This document shows, in pieces, positions 45,220 through 52,548 of a stretch of 64,000 bases of DNA (position 1 is the first letter of the stretch; every line of letters begins with the position of its first letter). The stretch lies in the NCBI GenBank assembly GCA_035529315.1, contig DATKWZ010000009.1:1-64000 (forward strand). The letters run 5' to 3'. The notes under the pieces are model-generated. The model worked only from the letters and a program-made list of their open reading frames with translations, did no database searches and was not told the origin of the DNA. Origin of the DNA: Anaerolineae bacterium (GTDB taxonomy: Bacteria; Desulfobacterota; Desulfobacteria; Desulfobacterales; ETH-SRB1). Made by a program: the position numbers and the translations under genes.

Positions 45220-45762
45220 ATGACGGATCTTATGAGAGCTATAAAGGAAAGAAGAAGCATCCGCAAGTACGAGGAAAAAGATATTTCTGAAGAGCTTGTA
45301 GACAGGGTTCTTGATGCTGTCAGGTGGACGCCGTCATGGGTCAATACCCAGTGCTGGGAAATAATAAAGGTAACAGATCAATTATTAAAGAAAAAACTTC
45401 AAGCGACGATTTCCAAGGGCAATCCCGCATCAAAGGCTATTGTAGAGGCGCCGGTAGTTTTTGCCGTTTGCGGCGGGCTTGGCAAGTCAGGCTATTATAA
45501 AGACAGAGTTTCAACAAAATTCGGAGACTGGTCTATGTTTGACCTTGGGCTTGCCACACAGAATCTCTGTCTTATGGCCCATCATCTTGGCCTGGGAACA
45601 GTAATAGTAGGTTCGTTCAAGCATGATGAGGCAAAAGAGATTTTAAATGTGCCTGCAGGCTATGAACTGGTTGTCCTTATACCGATGGGGTATCCTGCCA
45701 AAACGCCATCGGCGCCGAAACGAAGGCAGATAAAGGAGTTTACGCATTATAATATGTTTTGA
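45220..45762 (+). CDS. Nitroreductase family flavoprotein
   Basis: The 180-residue FMN-dependent oxidoreductase begins MTDLMRAIKERRSIRKYEEK, with the FMN-binding RRSIRKY, then RWTPSWVNTQCWE, DLGLATQNLCLMAHHLGLGT and PMGYPAKTPSAPKRR. It reduces nitro compounds, quinones or similar substrates with NAD(P)H; the true substrate is not readable. A strong AAGGAGGG lies before the ATG. Confidence 0.9.
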   Translation: MTDLMRAIKERRSIRKYEEKDISEELVDRVLDAVRWTPSWVNTQCWEIIKVTDQLLKKKLQATISKGNPASKAIVEAPVVFAVCGGLGKSGYYKDRVSTKFGDWSMFDLGLATQNLCLMAHHLGLGTVIVGSFKHDEAKEILNVPAGYELVVLIPMGYPAKTPSAPKRRQIKEFTHYNMF

Positions 45763-45766
45763 GTAT

Positions 45767-46074
45767 CTATTCAGCCGCCGATTTACGCTGATCATCACTG
45801 ATATTTTTTTTATTATAATAGTTCGGCCCATCTTTTGAAAACTTGTAAGTATCCACCGCCAGTTTTGTTCAAGACACAAAGATCTCAAAGAAAATAAATA
45901 GTTATCCTTTCAGTTGAGCCAAGAGGAATAGGCTTTGCCTTCCACAAGGCAAGGAAGACAGAAGGGATAAAACTCTGATGCTTTGCGGTGGACTAATACC
46001 ACAAAAACTTCTAAGAACAACATTTGTGATTTAAACATATCTGCGTTCGTCTGTGTGAATCCGTGGCTGAATAG
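45767..46074. repeat. Repeat with CTATTCAGCC/GGCTGAATAG ends
   Basis: CTATTCAGCC (45767-45776) and GGCTGAATAG (46065-46074) are perfect inverted ends of a ~308-bp stretch between nitroreductase and the FmdE-like gene. Inside lie GATTTACGCTGATCATCACTG and TCTGCGTTCGTCTGTGTGAA, strings of the 'cgttcgtctgtgtgaatccgtggct' kind. No gene is seen in it. Confidence 0.5.
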
Positions 46075-46082
46075 TTGCTGTT

Positions 46083-46715
46083 TTAACAGGATTGTTGATC
46101 TTTTTTTGAACACGGCATGCAGACAAGTTTCCTGTCATCTGTGGAAACCATTTTTGTTGACATTGTCATTTCTCCGCAGACATTACAGGCTGCGGAACGC
46201 GCCAGAGGCGCATATGGTGGCATGGAAAACTCTATGCTGCTGGTTGAAAAAACTTCATCAAAGGGTCTTGAAAGGAGATCTTCCGACTTTAAATGTTTAT
46301 ACCGCCATCTTTCTCTGGTTGTTTCAGAGCCCTCGGAAATAGCGGCATCCAGCCTGGCAAACTCCTCTTTGTCTTTGCCCTTGTATGTGTAATGTTGTTT
46401 TCGGGAAAAGCGATAAGCCGTCTTGTCTGCCCGGTTCAGGATCGTATATGCGTTTTTACCGTAATCCTTTATAATAAGGTTGCCTTTGCCTGCTGTTGTG
46501 CCGAGGAGCACCTGGAGCGCATCAACAGCACATGAATCGTTTTCGCAGACAGCTACAATTTCTTCATCTCTTGACCGTTTGAGGTTAAGAATCTTTATAG
46601 CCTGCTTGGCGACCAGATAACCGTAAACAAGCCCCGGACATTGGTGTCCGTGAAACGCTATGCATTGTTTAAGATCCTCCGGTATTTTAGTGGTTGTGTT
46701 TTTTGTTTTTTCCAT
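46083..46715 (-). CDS. FmdE-like protein with C-terminal zinc ribbon
   Basis: The 210-residue protein has an FmdE core with Cys/His residues CIAFHGHQCPGLVYG (C18, H22, C26) and CENDSCAVDALQVLLGTTAG, and a C-terminal CNVCGEM...CMPC zinc ribbon. FmdE is named from formylmethanofuran dehydrogenase, but in sulfate reducers these proteins lack the other Fmd subunits, and a molybdenum-linked role is unproven. ATG 46715 is chosen because GGAGAC lies before it; the frame open to 46778 adds 21 atypical residues. Confidence 0.85.
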   Translation of the reverse strand: MEKTKNTTTKIPEDLKQCIAFHGHQCPGLVYGYLVAKQAIKILNLKRSRDEEIVAVCENDSCAVDALQVLLGTTAGKGNLIIKDYGKNAYTILNRADKTAYRFSRKQHYTYKGKDKEEFARLDAAISEGSETTRERWRYKHLKSEDLLSRPFDEVFSTSSIEFSMPPYAPLARSAACNVCGEMTMSTKMVSTDDRKLVCMPCSKKDQQSC

Positions 46716-46740
46716 GATGCTGTCTCCTTTGAATTGAAAT

Positions 46741-46816
46741 AACTCAGGTTTCGCACCCTTGATTTTTATCAAGCTCAAGGCGGTAAAGGAGCCAAATTTA
46801 TTTTGGCTCCTTTACC
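46741..46816. repeat. Interspersed repeat and 15-bp perfect hairpin
   Basis: AACTCAGGTTTCGCACCCTT (46741-46760) and what follows closely match AACTCAAGTTTCGCCGCCTT at 55426. Its right half is a perfect hairpin: GGTAAAGGAGCCAAA (46782-46796) with TTTGGCTCCTTTACC (46802-46816) and loop TTTAT. It lies between fmdE-like and the LysE fragment. Confidence 0.65.
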
Positions 46817-46851
46817 GTGCTCAGTCTATTTATATTACAAAACAGGATTGT

Positions 46852-47250
46852 ATGGCAAATGAGTTAATAAATATTGTTTCTTCATTATGGGTGATTTTTT
46901 CCTTTTCCTTTCTGGTAGCATTGCCCGGAACCATGGCACCTAGCCCGCTGTTTACATATACGATTATCAAGTCGGTACAATCCGGCAGGCGCGGCTATCT
47001 GATAGGTTTATGGATTATAATGGGTCATGCCGTACTTGAAATGGTAATTATCATATTTCTGCTTTTTGGCTTCTCATTTATTCTGCAAAATATTATCGTT
47101 TTGAGAACCATAGGAGTTGCAGACGGAGCTTTGCTTATCTATTTCGGCTTATCCATAATCCTGAATGTATATAAAGACAATCTCCTGATATTTTTTTTAA
47201 ACCCTGTCAATAGACCGGATCACGATGAACTGGGAAAAACAAAAAATTGA
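46852..47250 (+). pseudogene. Truncated LysE/RhtB-family exporter
   Basis: The 132-residue frame has an N-terminal helix (ELINIVSSLWVIFSFSFLVALPG) and the family motif APSPLFTYTIIKSVQSGRRGYLIGL, then GHAVLEMVIIIFLLFGF and VADGALLIYFGLSIIL. Full LysE-type amino-acid exporters have about 200 residues and six helices; this stops after about three. No continuation is readable downstream. Either a gene fragment or an unusual short member. The start ATG 46852 has AGGA upstream; a longer frame from 46759 crosses a hairpin and is rejected. Confidence 0.55.
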
Positions 47251-47382
47251 CTCTGCAATGAACGTGAAAATATCTTGTAATAAAATATAAAATGTGGTAT
47301 AAACTTTATTTAAAACCTGCCTAATCTGGCTTGTTACAGGTTTATCAAGTATTAGATGACGTTTTAAAAGGAGGAAGAAAAA

Positions 47383-47898
47383 ATGGCGCAGGATAACAAT
47401 CGCTCAATAATATCTATGGTAGCAGCAGTTGTAATAATAGGATTCATATTGCAGGTGGCTTTTATTTATGCCGAGAATATAGATTCGCCACACAAAGCTG
47501 CTCTTGAATTTTCCAAGGCATATTTCCTGCTTGACAAAGCAACAATGAACGAACGGCTCTGCAATGCACAAAAAACAATAGATGAAGTTAATATTATAGA
47601 CGAATATATTCAGCAGACAGCTACTAAAGCCAGGGAAATGGGTTTTGAGTTAAAGTATATGAAAAACAATATGTACTATATTAAAACCCATACAATCCCC
47701 CTGGAAGATGCAAAAGCCAACGTCATGTTAACCTGTAAAATAAGGAAAAGCATAAACCCGCTCTTTGCAACAGTCGCAAAAATCTTTCATTTAGGGGAAA
47801 CCCATGAGATTGATGCGATAATTCCGGTTATAAAAGAAAACGAAACATGGAAGGTTTGTGGAAAGGTTTTTACTTTGCCCGCTCCTGATCTTTCATAG
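47383..47898 (+). CDS. Hypothetical protein, membrane-anchored, exported
   Basis: The 171-residue protein has one N-terminal hydrophobic helix (SIISMVAAVVIIGFILQVAFIY) and a soluble body of helix plus beta strands, with KAALEFSKAYFLLDKATM and DAIIPVIKENETWKVCGKVF near the end. The pattern recalls NTF2/DUF4878-type folds, but I do not assign a family. AAAGGAGGAAG precedes the ATG. It is bounded by a perfect hairpin at 47928. No function is proposed. Confidence 0.6.
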   Translation: MAQDNNRSIISMVAAVVIIGFILQVAFIYAENIDSPHKAALEFSKAYFLLDKATMNERLCNAQKTIDEVNIIDEYIQQTATKAREMGFELKYMKNNMYYIKTHTIPLEDAKANVMLTCKIRKSINPLFATVAKIFHLGETHEIDAIIPVIKENETWKVCGKVFTLPAPDLS

Positions 47899-47927
47899 TT
47901 TTATAACAAGCAACGACACATCATCTA

Positions 47928-47961
47928 GAGGCCTTTGAAAATACACATTTTCAAAGGCCTC
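47928..47961. terminator. Perfect 15-bp hairpin, probable transcript end
   Basis: GAGGCCTTTGAAAAT (47928-47942) and ATTTTCAAAGGCCTC (47947-47961) with loop ACAC. No U-rich tail follows on either strand, so it may work as a stabilising hairpin or Rho-linked end between two convergent genes. Confidence 0.55.
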
Positions 47962-47985
47962 GCTATATAGGCTTGATAGATTTCT

Positions 47986-48813
47986 TTAAGCTTTTTTTTC
48001 AAACACCATTGCGCCCCAACCTTTCTCTACCTCTTTTCTTTCTAATTTAAGAAATTTCTGTGTATAGAGTTTTTGAATATCCGGCATTTCAGATGCCTTA
48101 AGACCTGAAATTACAACTACTGCTTTATGCTTTGTAATACGGTTTAGTCTGGAGTATAGCTTTTTCAGGGTAGGATAGCGCAGGTTCGCGATTATCAGGG
48201 AAAACTGCTGGTTGATATCATCTATGGACCGGTTATGTATACTAATCCTGTTGGATAGATTGTTGAGTGAAATGTTTTTTTTAGCTTCCGCTCTTGCAAC
48301 AGGATCAATATCAAGTCCGATTGCCCTGTTTATGCCAAACAGGACTGCCGTAATTGCAAGAACCCCTGAGCCTGTTCCAATATCAAGGGCAAATCTGTTT
48401 TGTTTGTCTCTTAAAAATCTGTCTGAAGATAATGCGTGCTCAACACCTCTGGTTGCCAGCCTCGTAGTTGGATGCTCTCCATTGCCAAACGACGATCCCT
48501 GCAGCATCTCAACTACCAGATCGCCGGCTTTACGCCTGTATGTAATGCCCGGCGGCTTAAGGACAACCCGTTTTGATATTCGCACCGGCTTGTTAAAGGA
48601 TTTTTCCAGGAAGGTGTGGCCATATTTATAAGTATATGCCAGAGTCTGTTCTGCAACCAAGGCCTTGATTGCCTGTTTTGTCTGTTTTTTGGGATAAAAG
48701 TATCTGTTTGCTATTTCCTTTTCTATATCCAACTGGGTCAAGCATCTATCTGATTCAAATACAGTTTCGGCTACTTTTTGTTTCAGCAAATTGTACTTGT
48801 TTACAGAGGTCAC
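47986..48813 (-). CDS. PrmA-like methyltransferase
   Basis: The 275-residue protein has a winged-helix-like N-terminus (residues 1-75), then a class I SAM fold with GSSFGNGEHPTTRLAT (PrmA has FGTGxHPTT), ALDIGTGSGVLAITAV (motif I), IGLDIDPVA and IIANLRYPTL (motif IV, N-x-x-Y). PrmA methylates ribosomal protein L11, but the changed N-terminus and NLRYP motif suggest a related substrate. It starts with GTG overlapping the TGA of the gene before it (GTGA), so the two are coupled. Confidence 0.72.
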   Translation of the reverse strand: MTSVNKYNLLKQKVAETVFESDRCLTQLDIEKEIANRYFYPKKQTKQAIKALVAEQTLAYTYKYGHTFLEKSFNKPVRISKRVVLKPPGITYRRKAGDLVVEMLQGSSFGNGEHPTTRLATRGVEHALSSDRFLRDKQNRFALDIGTGSGVLAITAVLFGINRAIGLDIDPVARAEAKKNISLNNLSNRISIHNRSIDDINQQFSLIIANLRYPTLKKLYSRLNRITKHKAVVVISGLKASEMPDIQKLYTQKFLKLERKEVEKGWGAMVFEKKA

Positions 48814-49160
48814 TCAATATGCCCTTCCTTTTTCAAGAGATCCTTATACCAGCATGCAAACTCAAACATGCCTCTAAACGTTTCATTGTTGTTCATTATA
48901 CCGTGGCAAATCTCAAAAGCCCCCCTCCCGAATTCGTTAGTATATTCCTCAGGGCTGCATGCCTGCATAAACTCCCTTACAAGCATCTGGGTTGTGCGTT
49001 TTGTCACATCTTTTCTGATATCTATCGGATCTTTTGGCTTGATAAAAGGATCCCATTCGTCATAACCTTTTTTCAGGATATGTTTCCGACGCCTAGGAGA
49101 CATGCCGTCAAGTATGGCCTTTTTTCTTCTTTTCTCCTCTTCAGGGGAAATTTCCGTCAT
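48810..49160 (-). CDS. Conserved hypothetical protein, 116 residues
   Basis: The soluble, charged protein (MTEISPEEEKRRKKAILDG, MSPRRRKHILKKGYDEWDPF, VREFMQACSPEEYTNEFGRG) has helix-rich composition and three Cys. I do not recognise it from a named family. It lies between a YkgJ-like cysteine-cluster gene and a PrmA-like methyltransferase, with AAGGAG before the ATG and a stop overlapping the next start. The tight packing suggests the three act together. Confidence 0.65.
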   Translation of the reverse strand: MTEISPEEEKRRKKAILDGMSPRRRKHILKKGYDEWDPFIKPKDPIDIRKDVTKRTTQMLVREFMQACSPEEYTNEFGRGAFEICHGIMNNNETFRGMFEFACWYKDLLKKEGHIE

Positions 49161-49174
49161 TTTTTCTACTCCTT

Positions 49175-49861
49175 TTAGGCGTTCTGCTTCTCTTTTGGGC
49201 TGTCTTTCTTAATGGTTTTCAGTCCAAAAAACTCTTCATCATAATTGGTAAGAATAGCCATGGATAAAGGCACAAGCAGGTCCGCCATGTTCACATAACT
49301 GGATTTAATTTCTTTTACAAGCTCAGCAGATATTTTGTAAAGATTATTCTGGAGTATATCCAGGTTTACCGTGGAATACTGCTTACCCTCAACAAAGCCG
49401 GATTTGCCACAGGTATGACCCGATCCACCAATACTGCCTGGAATCCCGTACACCCGGCATGTTATGGGCCGGTATTGATATATATCGCAAAGATTATGCT
49501 CGTTTAGCAGCGGGCATCTAATCCGTTTCTCTGCTATGTCCATTATTATGTCATCCTCTTTTTTTCCTGCTTCAAAATCTCTATATGCCTTTTTCTTTAT
49601 TCTGCATCCCTCTCGATCAGCTTTGTTTGACTTATCAATAATCCTGTCCCTTTCTTTTCCTTTAATTTTTTTGTTGAATTGATAGTTTATATATAATCCT
49701 TCAATCAAACTAAGATCAAAAAGAGCATAACAACAGTCGCAGCACTCCTGTTTACATGTTATACATTCCGGATGTTCTTTTTTTACGCGCTCAAAAACAG
49801 CATCCGCCATTGTCACAATCTCTTCATATTTCCTGAAAAAAGGTGAAAAATCTATATCCAT
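49175..49861 (-). CDS. YkgJ-type cysteine cluster protein
   Basis: The 228-residue protein has CITCKQECCDCCYALFDLS near residues 35-52 and later RCPLLNEHNLCDIYQYRP and ITCRVYGIPGSIGGSGHTCG. This is the CxxxCxxC / CPxL...C...RPxxCR layout of YkgJ proteins, which bind zinc or Fe-S. ATG 49861 is chosen because GGAG lies 7 bases upstream; the ATG two codons earlier is too close. It heads a three-gene leftward cluster. Function unknown; relatives occur in many sulfate reducers. Confidence 0.8.
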   Translation of the reverse strand: MDIDFSPFFRKYEEIVTMADAVFERVKKEHPECITCKQECCDCCYALFDLSLIEGLYINYQFNKKIKGKERDRIIDKSNKADREGCRIKKKAYRDFEAGKKEDDIIMDIAEKRIRCPLLNEHNLCDIYQYRPITCRVYGIPGSIGGSGHTCGKSGFVEGKQYSTVNLDILQNNLYKISAELVKEIKSSYVNMADLLVPLSMAILTNYDEEFFGLKTIKKDSPKEKQNA

Positions 49862-50011
49862 AACCATTCTCCTAACCCGGGCAGGCCGGTTGAAACGAAG
49901 CGAAAACCCCGATTTATCGGGAAACTAAACAGGATTTGTTTATCACAAAAGCACGAAAATATGACACAAAATTTTAGTTCGCTTTAAACTTTTATAAGCG
50001 TTCACGGAACA

Positions 50012-50247
50012 TTGAAATTGGAAATTTGATGAATTCGTAAAAAGCCAAATTCGTTGGATGTGTCATTTCGACCGCAGGGGAAACCCTTATCTTTTCAATA
50101 GATTGCAGAATAAAGATTTCTCGTTTCCCTCGAAATGACACGCCAGAGAGACTTTTTACGAGGCCATCAAATTTGGCCTTCATGCTTTTGCACTGTCAAC
50201 CCGTAAACTCGTTTCATCTATCCCAAGTTGCTAATTTCCAATTTCAA
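50012..50247. repeat. Nested inverted repeats beside parS
   Basis: TTGAAATTGGAAATT (50012-50026) and AATTTCCAATTTCAA (50233-50247) are perfect 15-bp inverted arms. Nested inside are the ends of the GTAAAAAGTC family: TTGATGAATTCGTAAAAAGCC (from 50027) and GACTTTTTACGAGGCCATCAA (50150-50170), around a GTCATTTCGACC...GAAATGACA core. The gap 49870-50272 holds no gene. Confidence 0.75.
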
Positions 50248-50272
50248 GCCGTGAAGGGCTGCAAGCTGTTTC

Positions 50273-50288
50273 TGTTTCACGTGAAACA
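50273..50288. promoter_or_regulatory. parS site (ParB/Spo0J binding)
   Basis: TGTTTCACGTGAAACA is a perfect 16-bp palindrome identical to the parS consensus. It lies directly next to the mnmE stop codon, in the origin-proximal cluster. ParB would load here and spread, organising chromosome segregation with ParA and SMC. No parA/parB gene is in the window. Confidence 0.93.
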
Positions 50289-51704
50289 TTATTTACCTAT
50301 ACAGAATCTGCCGAAGATCCTGTCAAGCATGTCTTCGTTGGCAATAACACCTGTAATTTCTTCCAGCGAATCGACAGCCTCCTTAATATCTATGGAAATC
50401 AACTCAAACGGTGTTTGCATACGCATTCCTTTAACAGCTGATGATGCGGCCTGAAGACTTCTCTCGAGAGCTATCTTGTGCCTTAAATTCGGAACAATTG
50501 TATGTTCAGAGTCGAAACCCTGTTCACTAAGAGATGTTTTTGCTATCAAATCCTTAAGCCTGTCAAGCCCGTGGCCATAAAGGGCTGATATTTTAACTTG
50601 CGGAATATTAATCCAGGAATCCGGCATGTCAAGCCCGTGTTCATCATCTACAAGATCTGATTTGTTTATAACTATTATCAGCTTTCTGTCGCCGATCCTT
50701 TCATATATCTTATAGTCCTCCCCTGTTATCCGGCAGCCTGCATCAAGCACAAATAAAACCAGATCAGACAGGTCGGTGTGCTCATAAGTCTTTTTTATGC
50801 CCATAACCTCTACAGGATCATCTGTTTCATGCAGACCCGCGGTGTCTGTAATAATTACAGGGATGCCCCTGATGCCTAACGGCTCTTCTATAAAGTCTCT
50901 TGTAGTGCCTGGCATTGAGGAAACAATAGCTCGCTCCTTTTGGAGCAAACGATTCATAAGGCTCGACTTCCCGACGTTTGGGCGACCCACAACAACCAGC
51001 TTGAGGCCGTCTCTCAAAACATGAGCGTTTTCATACCACTCAATCAGGTCGTTTAATCTTGCAATGACCTTGTCCTGGAGTGTTTTGATTATTGTATCAA
51101 TATCAACAATCTCTGCAACATCATCCGGGAAATCTATGGCTGCATTTATTTCAGCAAAAACATCAGACAGCGGACACCTTATTGTTTCAATGCTCATTCG
51201 CATATCACCCTTTAGCTGAGCAGTGGCTATTTCGAGCGATTTGTTTGTCCTGGCATTGATAATATCAACAACCGCCTCAGCCTGTGTAAGATCAATGCGG
51301 CCATTTATATATGCTCTCTTTGTAAACTCGCCAGGCTCGGCAAGCCTGGCGCCGTTTTTTAAGACCAGCTCCAGAATAGAGCTCAATACAACAGGCCCTG
51401 AATGAGCCTGTATCTCTACGACATCCTCACCAGTATATGAACGTGGCGCCTTCATAATTGCCAAAAGAATCTCGTCGAGCTGCCGCCCGTTTGCCGGATC
51501 AACAACATATCCATAGTATAGCCTGTGATATTTAGATTTTGCAAAAGAAAAGTCGCATGTAGCTGCATGTTGATCAGAGGCAAAAGAAGAGCTTTTAAAA
51601 ATAGTTGCGGCTATCCTTAAAGCCTTTTCGCCGGAAATTCTGATAATACCGATACCACCGCGACCTATTGGCGTCGCAACAGCAGCAATGGTTGGATTGT
51701 CCAT
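50289..51704 (-). CDS. mnmE: tRNA modification GTPase MnmE (TrmE)
   Basis: The 471-residue protein has an N-terminal formyl-THF-binding domain (DNPTIAAVATPIGRGGIGIIRISG), a helical domain, an inserted G domain with GRPNVGKSSLMN, GTTRDFIEE, DTAGLHET and NKSD, and the C-terminal CIGK. With MnmG it makes the cmnm5 modification on U34 of some tRNAs. It is the last gene of rpmH-rnpA-yidD-yidC-jag-mnmE, the classic origin-proximal order. mnmG is not in the window. Confidence 0.97.
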   Translation of the reverse strand: MDNPTIAAVATPIGRGGIGIIRISGEKALRIAATIFKSSSFASDQHAATCDFSFAKSKYHRLYYGYVVDPANGRQLDEILLAIMKAPRSYTGEDVVEIQAHSGPVVLSSILELVLKNGARLAEPGEFTKRAYINGRIDLTQAEAVVDIINARTNKSLEIATAQLKGDMRMSIETIRCPLSDVFAEINAAIDFPDDVAEIVDIDTIIKTLQDKVIARLNDLIEWYENAHVLRDGLKLVVVGRPNVGKSSLMNRLLQKERAIVSSMPGTTRDFIEEPLGIRGIPVIITDTAGLHETDDPVEVMGIKKTYEHTDLSDLVLFVLDAGCRITGEDYKIYERIGDRKLIIVINKSDLVDDEHGLDMPDSWINIPQVKISALYGHGLDRLKDLIAKTSLSEQGFDSEHTIVPNLRHKIALERSLQAASSAVKGMRMQTPFELISIDIKEAVDSLEEITGVIANEDMLDRIFGRFCIGK

Positions 51705-51738
51705 TTGAAACCTTTGGCAATATGATTATGAAAGCGGC

Positions 51739-52533
51739 TTAACCAGAGACTTTCTTAATAGAATTTTTTCTGGGAAATATCATCAACTTCTTGATATAAC
51801 CGTTGCCGATACTCTTGGTTCTAATTTCGCTATCATCCTTTAGGGCAAGATGTACAATTCTCCTGTCATAAGCATTCATTTGGCCTATTGTCACGGGCTT
51901 CCCTGTTTGCTTCGCTTTTTTAGCAAGCCGTCCAACCAGTTTTTGCAAACTTGCCTGTCTGTTTTCCAGATAACCATCCACATCTACCTGTATGCGTATT
52001 CTTTGCTCGCTATTCTTGTTGATGATTTTTTCAACCAAATATTGTATGGCTTCAAGCGTCTGTCCGTGTTTTCCGATTAGAAGCGCAGGGTTGCCCCCCT
52101 TTACCCTTAATAACATTCTGTCTTCATCCGGTTCAATCGATATTGTTGTATCAGTAGTAATGCAATCAATTATATGCTGTAAAACATCCCTTCCAAGATC
52201 GACCGGTTTAAAATCATCGTGAGTTGTTGTCGTGCTTACAGGTGTTTCTGTTGTAGCTGCTTCTGTTACGGGTGCTTCTGTTAATGATTTATCATCATCA
52301 CCAATATTGCTCGGCTGCTTTTTGCAAGCCGTTTTCGGCGTGATCTTGGGCAAAGGCTCGGGCGTCTTAACCCGTATCTTTGCTTTCTTGGCTCCGACCA
52401 ACCCGAAAATACCGGTAGATCCATAAGAAATAACATCATGTTTGAGTTTTCCCCTGGGGATATTAAGCGCATCACAGGCATTCTTGACCGCCTGCTCAAT
52501 ATCTTTACCTTCAAATTCCAAAGAAGGCGACAT
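51739..52533 (-). CDS. Jag/KhpB-like RNA-binding protein
   Basis: The 264-residue protein has a Jag-N domain (MSPSLEFEGKDIEQAVKNAC...VISYGSTGIFGLVGAKKAKI), a linker, a KH domain (GGNPALLIGKHGQTLEAIQY) and an R3H domain (MNAYDRRIVHLALKDDSEI). The linker holds a repetitive Thr/Glu/Pro/Ala-rich stretch (TEAPVTEAATTETPVST). Jag partners YidC in this operon in many bacteria and binds small RNAs in others. GGAGG precedes the ATG. Confidence 0.93.
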   Translation of the reverse strand: MSPSLEFEGKDIEQAVKNACDALNIPRGKLKHDVISYGSTGIFGLVGAKKAKIRVKTPEPLPKITPKTACKKQPSNIGDDDKSLTEAPVTEAATTETPVSTTTTHDDFKPVDLGRDVLQHIIDCITTDTTISIEPDEDRMLLRVKGGNPALLIGKHGQTLEAIQYLVEKIINKNSEQRIRIQVDVDGYLENRQASLQKLVGRLAKKAKQTGKPVTIGQMNAYDRRIVHLALKDDSEIRTKSIGNGYIKKLMIFPRKNSIKKVSG

Positions 52534-52548
52534 ATATAACCTCCGTTA

